Source: Sulfurospirillum sp. 1612
GTDB lineage: Bacteria; Campylobacterota; Campylobacteria; Campylobacterales; Sulfurospirillaceae
Assembly: GCF_036556685.1 (NCBI RefSeq)
Contig: NZ_CP140614.1
Span: 496,001-560,000 of the forward strand
Length of the DNA stretch: 64,000 nucleotides
Direction of reading: 5' to 3'
The notes below the pieces were generated by a model that saw only the letters and a list, made by a program, of their open reading frames with translations, made no database searches and was not told where the DNA came from. Of the stretch, positions 44,327-52,161 are shown in pieces. How positions within the stretch are numbered: position 1 is the first letter of the stretch; each line of letters opens with the position of its first letter. The position numbers and the translations under genes are program-made.

Positions 44327-45553
44327 TTATAATCTCACCGGTTTGGTTTTGGGTTTGGTATCTTCTATGAGAAGTACCGGCTGGCTAAAGGGGGCAAGGC
44401 GCTCTAGAAGGTCGATAACACTCAGTAAAGGGGTAGCATAAAAAAATTTGAGATGTTGCTCAAACTGCCACAGTTGGTCTGCATAGATGAGCACTTGATA
44501 GGGAATATCGCTGATTCCATCTTTATCTTTATCAAATCCAACATATCGATCCCAATAATTCATCTCGATGTCATTGTGATAATACTGCCCACCTCTTATG
44601 TCTTTGACGACATCTTCAAGATTGCCGATGACATTATTATATTTGATAGTGTTATTTTTGATGGCATTATAAAAATGAAACGCGACATTGTTATTGATGA
44701 TTTTGTTATATTTTATATATCGTTGCATCCCGATTTCTGCACTGCTGGCATTGATAAAAAATGCCTGAGAATGTCCAGTCAATACATTGTGCGTGACATG
44801 TATATTTTTGCCCCCTTCGAGCATGATACCCGTACCGGTTGTGAGGTGAGTTTTGACGATTTGATTGTTTGTAATATCAATATTTTTACTTCCCACACAG
44901 CGCACTCCTGCATAATTTGAGTAGATGTTATTGGCGTTGATGGAGACATCATGACTCATATTGATGAGGATACTAAATCGACCATATTCCAAAGTGTTGT
45001 GATTGATTTTATTGTGGTTCGACCGATTCAAAGACAAATCTCTGCTTCCTATGAGATGGTTTTTGGCTATGAGATTGTTGTGTGAATTCCACAACCTTAT
45101 CCCATCGCCTCGATTATCAATGACGCTGTCTTGGTATGATTTTATAGTATTGTTGATGATTTTAGAATGTGAGGTATCAAAGAGGATGATGCCAAAGAGG
45201 GTTTTGTAAATATGGCAGTTTTCAATCGTCACATGGTGAGCTTGATCGACTTTTATCCCACTATCAAGGCGATGTCTTTGATGGCCGCTGTTTGTGATGC
45301 TGAGATTTTGTATCGTGACATAAGAGCTTTTTATCATGATGACCGTGCCGTTGCCATCGCCTTGGATGATGCTCTCTTTGCCTGAGCCTTCTAATATCAG
45401 TGGCTTATCAATCACAATAGGACCTCTAAAGACTCCTTTTGGGAGCGTTATCTTTGATCCTGCTTGGGCATGAGCGATGATGTGATTGATGCTTTGATCT
45501 GCAAAGAGGGACAATGTGCAAAAAAGAGTGATAAAAAAGAGAATTTTTTTCAT
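44327..45553 (-). CDS. NosD-like periplasmic right-handed beta-helix protein
   Basis: The 408-residue protein has a signal peptide (MKKILFFITLFCTLSLFA) and a series of beta-helix coils rich in Asn-Asn-x-I repeats (IINNTIKS, ITNNQIVK, IINNNVAF). Residues 30-70 (GSKITLPKGVFRGPIVIDKP) and WDRYVGFDKDKDGISDIPYQV match NosD, the periplasmic factor for maturing the copper site of nitrous oxide reductase. No nos genes are visible nearby. It could be an orphan NosD or a NosD-like carbohydrate-binding protein. The stop is at 44327, close to tRNA-Arg, convergent. Confidence 0.78.
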   Translation of the reverse strand: MKKILFFITLFCTLSLFADQSINHIIAHAQAGSKITLPKGVFRGPIVIDKPLILEGSGKESIIQGDGNGTVIMIKSSYVTIQNLSITNSGHQRHRLDSGIKVDQAHHVTIENCHIYKTLFGIILFDTSHSKIINNTIKSYQDSVIDNRGDGIRLWNSHNNLIAKNHLIGSRDLSLNRSNHNKINHNTLEYGRFSILINMSHDVSINANNIYSNYAGVRCVGSKNIDITNNQIVKTHLTTGTGIMLEGGKNIHVTHNVLTGHSQAFFINASSAEIGMQRYIKYNKIINNNVAFHFYNAIKNNTIKYNNVIGNLEDVVKDIRGGQYYHNDIEMNYWDRYVGFDKDKDGISDIPYQVLIYADQLWQFEQHLKFFYATPLLSVIDLLERLAPFSQPVLLIEDTKPKTKPVRL

Positions 45554-45608
45554 AAAACTACAATCTTTCTGTTGTTTATTTTTTGCTATTGTAGCATATC
45601 TTGAAGAT

Positions 45609-46280
45609 TTAGTTTTTGGTATTGCCGTTAATTTTGTATTGCATTCTGCGCTCTAAGTGTTTGGATACAAACGCAATCGTATAGGTCATGATAAAATAAA
45701 AGACACCTAAAGTCAGATAGATTTCAAACGGCTCATAGGTTCTCACATAGATGAGTTGTCCCGCTCGTGTGAGCTCTGTGATGGAGAGTACTGAGACCAG
45801 GGAGCTGTCTTTGAGTATGGCCGCATAAGAATTCGTCAGCGGCACCAAAACCAGTCGCAAGGCTTGAGGGTAGAGAATGTGTATCAAAGCGGTGAGGGTA
45901 TTCATCCCCAGGGATTTAGCTGCTTCGTGCTGCCCTTTATCAATCGATTCCATGCCCGAGCGTACAATTTCTGATATATAAGCGGCGTAATTGAGTGATA
46001 GTCCTAAAATCGCCGCCTCATGACTGGACATCGTAATATGAATTTGGGGCAAACCATAATAGATAAAAAAGAGTTGAATCAACAATGGTGTACCCCGGAA
46101 GATTTCAATATAAACGACAAAAATCTTGTCAAGAATCCATGGGATTTTATAGCTTCGCGCTGTCCCCATCACAATCCCGATACATAAAGCCAACACAAAC
46201 GAGATGAATGAGAGATAAACCGTGAGCCATGAGGCCTCCAAGAGGAAGCCGATGTTATCCCATATGATACTGAAATTCAA
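45609..46280 (-). CDS. Polar amino acid ABC transporter permease
   Basis: The 223-residue inner-membrane permease has five or so helices and the conserved EAA loop (SGMESIDKGQHEAAKSLGMN...ILYPQALRLVLVPLTNSYAAILKDSSL) of HisMQ/GlnP-type permeases. The IFRGTPLLIQLFFIYYGLP segment is a family signature. Its start is one base after the binding-protein stop. No ATP-binding subunit is adjacent; it must come from elsewhere or be shared. Confidence 0.9.
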   Translation of the reverse strand: MNFSIIWDNIGFLLEASWLTVYLSFISFVLALCIGIVMGTARSYKIPWILDKIFVVYIEIFRGTPLLIQLFFIYYGLPQIHITMSSHEAAILGLSLNYAAYISEIVRSGMESIDKGQHEAAKSLGMNTLTALIHILYPQALRLVLVPLTNSYAAILKDSSLVSVLSITELTRAGQLIYVRTYEPFEIYLTLGVFYFIMTYTIAFVSKHLERRMQYKINGNTKN

Positions 46281-46281
46281 A

Positions 46282-47007
46282 TTATTTTACAGCCAACCAT
46301 TTTTGGATCAATGCATCATAAGTGCCATTTTTCTTGAGCACATCCAAGGCATGATTGATTTGTTGTGTCAGTTCATCTTGTCCTTTTTTCATGACGACAA
46401 CCAACTCAGCAGGAGCCAATTTATCGATGATTTTGTATTGTGTTTTAAAATCTTTTTGATTGATGGCATAAGTATATCCGACAACAACGGCATCAATTCG
46501 GCCATTTTTTAAATCCAAAAATGCTTCGGGATTATAGTTGTATCGTGCTACTTGTTTGAGACCTTTGAGTTTATCGACGATTTGCTCACTCCCACTTCCT
46601 AGTTGTACTCCAACACGTTTGCCTACCAAATCTTTTTTCGATTTGATGGTGTCATTGTTTTTGTTGACGACAATGACATCATTGAGCAAATAGTAAGTAT
46701 TAGAGAGATTGACATTGTTTTTACCTGCTTCTTGTCGTGCCATCGCACTGATGATGACGTCGAATTTATTGGTTTTTAAACCCCCTAGTAATGCTTGCCA
46801 CTCTGCATCATGAATGACGATTTTTTTACCGATGATTTGACCGATTGCATTGGCTAAGTCAATATCAAAACCGACGATTTTTCCATTTTTTGCATCGCGT
46901 GATTCAAAGGGCGGATAAGCCGCACATAATCCTACATTAATCGTATCTTGGGCCGCATGGGCCAACAATCCAAAAGCCAACATGGCCAGGAGTAATAATT
47001 TTTTCAT
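46282..47007 (-). CDS. Amino acid-type ABC transporter substrate-binding protein
   Basis: The 241-residue protein has a signal peptide (MKKLLLLAMLAFGLLAHA) and a type II periplasmic-binding fold: TINVGLCAAYPPFESRDAKNG, GFDIDLANAIGQIIGKK, WQALLGGLKTNKFDVIISAM and VGVQLGSGSEQIVDKL. The motif set is that of GlnH/FliY-like polar amino acid or cystine binders. Its start codon lies within four bases of overlap with the desulfidase-like gene. The ligand is not known. Confidence 0.9.
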   Translation of the reverse strand: MKKLLLLAMLAFGLLAHAAQDTINVGLCAAYPPFESRDAKNGKIVGFDIDLANAIGQIIGKKIVIHDAEWQALLGGLKTNKFDVIISAMARQEAGKNNVNLSNTYYLLNDVIVVNKNNDTIKSKKDLVGKRVGVQLGSGSEQIVDKLKGLKQVARYNYNPEAFLDLKNGRIDAVVVGYTYAINQKDFKTQYKIIDKLAPAELVVVMKKGQDELTQQINHALDVLKKNGTYDALIQKWLAVK

Positions 47008-47555
47008 AATAGTTCCTTTAAAATACCCTCTACACTGATTGATGGATTTGCTTCATCAATCGCATAAAAGTTTAATTTGAGATTATTTTGCGCTAATAAT
47101 TCTTGAAAAATTTCAATAAAAACACCCGCCTCAGGGCTCTCTTTGAGTGTTCCCATAATCTTGGGAAGTTGTGGATTATTACTCAATTCGCCTCCCCAAG
47201 CAGCGCTACAGGTGAGATTGACGCCACAGTTTGGACTACCATCCACGCCGATACAGCCGCTAAGCTCATAACCGTTAGCGTGATAATCAAGCAATTGATC
47301 GATGATGGGCTCTAAGAGGGCACGACAATGTTTGCGATAATAAGGGGTGTTGTATTGCTCTTTTACCTGTCCCCAGCGCGTCAAACCTTGTGCGAGCAGT
47401 TCAGGGCAGGGAAGTTGCACCAGCCCATAACCTCGCGAGATAAGAGGTACCACCAACTCTTGAATGGCTCCTTGATACAGAGCAATACCCTCGATTTTAG
47501 AGTTTGCATTGAGAATGCAGTGACTTAAGAGTATTATTTTTTTATTGCGTTGCAC
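47004..47555 (-). CDS. TudS-related putative desulfidase (DUF523-like)
   Basis: The 183-residue protein has LLSHCILNANSKIEG, LVQLPCPELLAQG, SGCIGVDGSPNCGVNLTCSAAWGG. The cysteines in SHC, PCPE and SPNCG are those proposed to hold an iron-sulfur cluster in thiouracil desulfidase TudS and its CD3072-type relatives, which remove sulfur from small molecules. The start codon is GTG with AAGG upstream. It overlaps the binding-protein gene by four bases and is first in the operon, so its substrate is perhaps what the ABC proteins import (inference). Confidence 0.8.
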   Translation of the reverse strand: MQRNKKIILLSHCILNANSKIEGIALYQGAIQELVVPLISRGYGLVQLPCPELLAQGLTRWGQVKEQYNTPYYRKHCRALLEPIIDQLLDYHANGYELSGCIGVDGSPNCGVNLTCSAAWGGELSNNPQLPKIMGTLKESPEAGVFIEIFQELLAQNNLKLNFYAIDEANPSISVEGILKELL

Positions 47556-47764
47556 GTTGTGCCTTTGGATTGAGTTATTAAGCGGAGTGACTCATGCTAG
47601 AAGCAGTCTTGTCGTCCCAAATCTTGGGAATGTGCTTTAAAGATTGTCGGCATTATATTCAGTTTTTTCTTAAGTCATACTTTAAGCAAATACCCCAAAA
47701 TATCGCTTGAAATACTAGGGTAGATGCAAAAATAGTGTGGAGCAGTAAAGAGACTATTGTATCA

Positions 47765-47784
47765 TGACCGATATAAATCGGTCA
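47765..47784. terminator. Hairpin after the haem-binding protein gene
   Basis: TGACCGAT (47765-47772) and ATCGGTCA (47777-47784) make a perfect eight-bp stem with an ATAA loop. It is seven bases beyond the stop of the minus-strand gene at 47792. Confidence 0.55.
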
Positions 47785-47791
47785 CGTAGAT

Positions 47792-48232
47792 TTATGATTT
47801 TTTTAATTTTTGTATTTGTTTATCAAAAAATTCTTCAAGCAGCTTTTTTTGTTTTGGCTTGAGTATGGCATTTTTATGCATCCATGTGTAATTACTAATC
47901 GGCATCAAATCGCGTTTGATGAGATGGTTGACCCGTTTGAGTCTTGAGAGTTTTACTTTTGGATCTATCATGGCCCAATTGGAGAAATTTAGTGCTTTAC
48001 GCCCTCTGTTGATATGATCGGCCATGAACCAAGATACTGGTGCGATGTTACTATACCATGGGTATTTTGTCTCATTGGAGTGACAATCATAACATGAACT
48101 TTTTAAAACCTTCATGACTGGCACACTCGCGTGGAGTTCTTCTTGTGGATTGACTTTGGGATTTGTAAAATCCGGTCTGATAACCTGTATAACCAGTAAG
48201 ATTCCAAGCACAATAAAAATAGCGTATTTCAT
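47792..48232 (-). CDS. Haem-binding domain protein (CxxCH, PF14376-like)
   Basis: The 146-residue protein has an N-terminal membrane anchor (YAIFIVLGILLVIQVI) and a periplasmic domain with a single CYDCHSNETKYPWYSNIAPVSWF motif, the haem c-attachment CxxCH and conserved aromatic region of the haem-bd family. The HxxxGRKALNFSNW segment follows, with a KxK-rich end. It probably binds one haem c; its role and redox partner are unknown. It stands alone with a hairpin after it. Confidence 0.83.
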   Translation of the reverse strand: MKYAIFIVLGILLVIQVIRPDFTNPKVNPQEELHASVPVMKVLKSSCYDCHSNETKYPWYSNIAPVSWFMADHINRGRKALNFSNWAMIDPKVKLSRLKRVNHLIKRDLMPISNYTWMHKNAILKPKQKKLLEEFFDKQIQKLKKS

Positions 48233-48464
48233 CTATATTCCATCCTTTTTTCTAAAAATTAAGGTGAAGATTATATCCTTAAAGATTAAATATTAATAAA
48301 ACAGATATCCTATTGTTATTAATAATGTGTAAGCTTTAATACAATATCATGATAAGACACACCACGTCTCATCAGCATGACATGAGTATAAAAGAAGAAC
48401 GAAAATAATAATGAGGTATACTGTCCTTTAAGACAGTAAGATTTATATCAGGGATTATGGAAAC

Positions 48465-50351
48465 ATGCAAAACAATACGCTATTTCATATGTTCTTAGAT
48501 ACATGTGAAAAAAATAAAGAACAAATAGCATTTATATATAAAATCAAAAATCAAAAATTTGAAGTCAGTTATGCAAAACTTTTTGATGATGTTGTGATAC
48601 TCTCACGAGAATTAAAATCTAAAAAAATCACGAAAAACTCAAAAGTGATGTTCGTGTGTGATAATAGATATGAATGGATGGTAACAGACTTAGCGCTTAT
48701 CTCCCTTGGTGCTATTAGCATACCAAGAGGTAGTGATACCCCTACGCAAGAGTTAGAATTTATCATGAATCACAGCGAGTGTGAATTTTTGATTTTGGAA
48801 ACAGAAAAATTGTACGAGATGCATGAGGCGATGATAAAAAAATTGTCGTTAAAAGCGATTTTTATCTTAGAAGCTGAAAAAATACATACGATTTTTGACA
48901 ATCGGTACTCCTATCAAGATATGCTAAAAGAAAAAATCATTTTTAAAAAAGATATCGAACAATTTTATGAGCGTAAAAACAACTTAAATGAAGATGATAT
49001 CTTTACGCTGATTTACACATCAGGCACTACAGGGACTCCAAAAGGTGTCATCTTGACGCATAAAAATATCATGTACAATGTGCGAGAATTACCCTATCTT
49101 ATCGGTTTGACACGTGAGGATTTATGGGTGAGTATTTTGCCTTCTTGGCATATATTTGAGCGAGCGGCTGAGTATCTAGCGGTCTCAAAAGGATGTTGTG
49201 TTGTGTATTCAAGCATCAAAACATTTGCGGATGATTTGATAGAATTCAAGCCGACTTTGGTTGCAACCGTACCGAGACTTTGGGAATCAATGTACACCAA
49301 AATCAACACCAAACTCAAAAAAGAGAATCCTAAAAAAGCAAAAATATTCAATAAATTAGTAAACATATCTTCTGCTTACAATTACAATCTTCGTGTACTC
49401 AAAGATGAATTACCCATCTTTTCAAAACAAAATTGGCTGTTGCGATATGGTAAAAAAATCCTAAGTGCCATCAAGCTTGGCTTGCTCTATCCTTTGAATC
49501 GTTTTGCAAAAGATAAACTCAAAGCTGTTCAGGAAAAATTTGGAGGGAGACTCCGACTCGCTATCAGTGGGGGAGGAACGCTTCCGGATTTCTTAGACAA
49601 TTGGATTGATGCCATTGGCATCAGAATCGTCAATGCTTATGGGATGACAGAATGTGCTCCAGCCATCACAGGTAGAGCGCTCAATTGTAATACTTTTTCT
49701 ACTTTGGGGACACCCATCAAGGGAACTGAGTTAAAAATCATCGGCGAAGATGGCAGTGAGCTACCTCGCGGGAGCGTTGGAGAGATTATCATCAAAGGGG
49801 AACAAGTCACTCCTGGGTATTATAAAAATGAAGAAGAAAATAAAAAATCATTTACCAAAGATGGGTACTTTAAAAGTGGGGATTTGGGCAAAGTCACTCT
49901 GAAAAATGAGCTTGTCATCACCGGACGCTCCAAAGAGATTATCGTGCTTGCAAGTGGTGAAAATGTTGATCCAAGCAGAATTGAATCGATGATATCCAAG
50001 CTCCCTTTTATAACCGATACCGTACTTGTGGGGCAAGATAAAAAAGGTTTGGGTATGTTGGTGGTCCCAGATTTTGAAGAGTTGAAAGAGTACATCTTCA
50101 AGCATTTTAATAAAGTGGTTCAAAATATGGAACATGTACTAGAAGATAAGAGTATCGTGAGCAAGATTAAAAATGATATGAACAAACAGTTGAATCGTAA
50201 AACGGGATTTAAGCCTTTTGAAAAGCTTCAAAATATTCATTTTTTGAGCGAAGAGTTTAAAGTGGGCGAAGAATTAACCAATACTTTAAAGAAAAAACGC
50301 CATATCATAGAGCAAAAATACAAAGGAATCATCGATAAATTTTTGCATTAA
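48465..50351 (+). CDS. Long-chain fatty acid-CoA ligase (AMP-forming)
   Basis: The 628-residue enzyme activates fatty acids as acyl-adenylates, then acyl-CoA. It has the AMP-binding signature TLIYTSGTTGTPKGVILTHKN (P-loop), ILPSWHIFERAAEY, RLRLAISGGGTLP, NAYGMTECAPAIT and the hinge TGRSKEIIVLASGENVDPSRIE. The ATG at 48465 follows GGAAAC closely. The gene is alone, with its own hairpin upstream (48420-48437) and downstream. Fatty acid length preference is unknown. Confidence 0.9.
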   Translation: MQNNTLFHMFLDTCEKNKEQIAFIYKIKNQKFEVSYAKLFDDVVILSRELKSKKITKNSKVMFVCDNRYEWMVTDLALISLGAISIPRGSDTPTQELEFIMNHSECEFLILETEKLYEMHEAMIKKLSLKAIFILEAEKIHTIFDNRYSYQDMLKEKIIFKKDIEQFYERKNNLNEDDIFTLIYTSGTTGTPKGVILTHKNIMYNVRELPYLIGLTREDLWVSILPSWHIFERAAEYLAVSKGCCVVYSSIKTFADDLIEFKPTLVATVPRLWESMYTKINTKLKKENPKKAKIFNKLVNISSAYNYNLRVLKDELPIFSKQNWLLRYGKKILSAIKLGLLYPLNRFAKDKLKAVQEKFGGRLRLAISGGGTLPDFLDNWIDAIGIRIVNAYGMTECAPAITGRALNCNTFSTLGTPIKGTELKIIGEDGSELPRGSVGEIIIKGEQVTPGYYKNEEENKKSFTKDGYFKSGDLGKVTLKNELVITGRSKEIIVLASGENVDPSRIESMISKLPFITDTVLVGQDKKGLGMLVVPDFEELKEYIFKHFNKVVQNMEHVLEDKSIVSKIKNDMNKQLNRKTGFKPFEKLQNIHFLSEEFKVGEELTNTLKKKRHIIEQKYKGIIDKFLH

Positions 50352-50380
50352 AACGTGCTTACAATCACACTCCCTATAGC

Positions 50381-50408
50381 TTAAAAGCCTTAATATAGGG
50401 GCTTTTAA
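50381..50408 (+). terminator. Terminator hairpin after the acyl-CoA ligase gene
   Basis: TTAAAAGCC (50381-50389) pairs with GGCTTTTAA (50400-50408). An overlapping CCCTATA (50372-50378) and TATAGGG (50394-50400) offers an alternative stem. The DNA after is U/A-rich. Confidence 0.65.
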
Positions 50409-50804
50409 ATATCTGTTTTTAAATTGTTTTAAAACTGAACCAAGAGTGGTTAGTGTCGTAAAAAAGTTAAGAGATAAACTATGAGACCGAGAGCGTGCCA
50501 TTTGTGAAAAAGGCTTTGTAGGCGTGGATTTAATTGCTTAGAATAGGACCGATATTGAATGAAACTTCAAATATATAATTGAAAGTTTATTTTTTTTCAT
50601 AATCTCTTAAGGTTTGTTGGACTTTGTAGTTTTTTCTTTTTGAACACTTTGTAAAATATACAAAATTAGTATGAATGTTTGGCGTTTCAAAACCTAGAAA
50701 TTTAGAAGAGACTGCTCAGTATTTTATGTCATATTCAGTGTAATCCGAGCACATTGTTATATTTGGCATTGTTAACCTTTGTGTTTTAATTATGATATTT
50801 AATA
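50409..50804. other. AT-rich gene-free stretch at the left end of the island
   Basis: No convincing gene, RNA or repeat is visible between the terminators. The sequence is AT-rich and has short T runs. It contains no integrase remnant that I can recognise. It marks the left boundary of the defence island. Confidence 0.6.
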
Positions 50805-50828
50805 TATAGAGCTAATTGAAGCTCTATA
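50805..50828 (-). terminator. Terminator hairpin at the methyltransferase end
   Basis: TATAGAGCT (50805-50813) and AGCTCTATA (50820-50828) form a perfect nine-bp stem with an AATTGA loop. It overlaps the stop codon of the methyltransferase gene and ends the island transcript. Confidence 0.7.
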
Positions 50829-52083
50829 GTAAATCAGTAATTTTTTTTGCAATTTGCTCCGCCATTTTAGGTGGTACAGCATTACCAATTTGTCTAAATA
50901 TAGATGTACGTGGCCCTTCAAAATAAAAGTCATCTGGAAAACTTTGTAACCTTGCAGCTTCTCTTATAGATAACGACCTTAATTGTTTAATATCTGGATG
51001 AATGTAATAATGTCCATCCATAGCCATATGAGCTAAAATAGTATGCGAAGCTTTTTGATCTGATTTAATTACATTAAATCTATTTGTAAAAGTAGTTTTA
51101 TTTTTATGAGTGCACAAATCAGGTCTTCTTCTTGATAATTCACTATAGCAAAGTCTTTCTTTTCTCTCATCCCATGCAATAATTGCTTCTTGATATATCT
51201 CTCTGTCTCTATCATTATGAGGTCTTGTTTCATGTTGAGTTAAAATATTAAAATCCTTTTCCCTTATATGACTTAATTCCAAATATTTATTTGTATTCTC
51301 TACATAGAGATTTTCGCCTTCAATTTTATTACCAGGAAGAGTGAAAGGCAAATCCCTTAATACATCATTTACGGTGATATCTTTATCTAAAATGATTTTA
51401 CTAAAAATAACTTTTGGAAAATTCTTTTGATTTTTTCTCTTTCTTATTCCAACAATTATAATTCTTTTTCTAGTTTGTAAAACACCATAATCACTAGCTA
51501 CCATTTCTTGTTCTTCAAGATGATAACCAGCATTTTCTAAAGCAATTTGTAAATGTCTATAATATTCACCATTGCCTGCCGTTTTGAGTCCAGGAACATT
51601 TTCAAAAACAAATATTTTTGGTTTATATTTTTCTAAAAACTGTACATAAAATTTATATAAAAAATTTCTATGATCATTTTTTACTGACTCTTTCATTCTT
51701 GCTCTTCCAACAATAGAATACGCTTGACAAGGAGGTCCACCAATTATAACATCAATCTTTTTTACTTTATTTCTTTTAATATTAATTGATATATTTTTAT
51801 ATATATCATTCATTGTATCTTCTGAAATTGCTTTATTTATAATTTCATGTTCCTCGTCGATATTAGCTAATCTCAATAATTCAGTGTTTGATATTTTATT
51901 TAATAAATAATCATAATAAATATCAAGTTTATTTTGCTTTCTTAATTTCCAATATGCTTTTCTTGTTTTTAACGTTTGGCATGCATAGTTATCTACTTCT
52001 ACGTGTCCAACAAATGTAGCACCTTGTCTAAAAAAACCTTCTGACAAACCACCTGCACCAGAAAACAAATCTAAAACTACCAT
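50824..52083 (-). CDS. DNA (cytosine-5) methyltransferase
   Basis: The 419-residue enzyme transfers a methyl group to C5 of cytosine. Motif I is DLFSGAGG (residues 5-12), IV is GGPPCQAYS with the catalytic Cys near 119, VI ENVPG (161-165), VIII QTRKRIIIVG (203-212), then IX RREAARLQSFP-like and X GNAVPP. A roughly 75-residue insert lies between motifs II and IV, with a charged KLRKQNK start, so it is larger than Dcm minimal cores. The recognition site is not known. It is the last gene of the island, 78 bases after the AIPR gene, and has its own possible promoter. The ribosome site GGAG is five bases before ATG. The AT content is as high as in the rest of the island. Confidence 0.95.
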   Translation of the reverse strand: MVVLDLFSGAGGLSEGFFRQGATFVGHVEVDNYACQTLKTRKAYWKLRKQNKLDIYYDYLLNKISNTELLRLANIDEEHEIINKAISEDTMNDIYKNISINIKRNKVKKIDVIIGGPPCQAYSIVGRARMKESVKNDHRNFLYKFYVQFLEKYKPKIFVFENVPGLKTAGNGEYYRHLQIALENAGYHLEEQEMVASDYGVLQTRKRIIIVGIRKRKNQKNFPKVIFSKIILDKDITVNDVLRDLPFTLPGNKIEGENLYVENTNKYLELSHIREKDFNILTQHETRPHNDRDREIYQEAIIAWDERKERLCYSELSRRRPDLCTHKNKTTFTNRFNVIKSDQKASHTILAHMAMDGHYYIHPDIKQLRSLSIREAARLQSFPDDFYFEGPRTSIFRQIGNAVPPKMAEQIAKKITDLL

Positions 52084-52116
52084 AATTCTCCATTTTTAAA
52101 TGAATATTTTTTTTGA

Positions 52117-52125
52117 ATTATAACA
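52117..52125 (-). promoter_or_regulatory. Candidate extended -10 promoter of the methyltransferase gene
   Basis: Read on the minus strand, TGTTATAAT is a full extended -10 box (TGnTATAAT). It lies in the 78-base AIPR-methyltransferase gap, with a predicted start about 26 bases before the ATG. The -35 is poor (GGTCTT). It could give methylation an expression route independent of the upstream genes. Confidence 0.45.
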
Positions 52126-52161
52126 GGGGCTCTCTTAATAAGACCTGTATTTAATAGATTA

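Noticed and set aside
47556-47764. Riboswitch upstream of the desulfidase operon
   Set aside because: A CCCAA...TTGGG stem is visible on the minus strand, but no known riboswitch core could be recognised.
50409-50804. Remnant of a transposase at the island's left end
   Set aside because: No recognisable transposase motif or terminal inverted repeats could be read in any frame.
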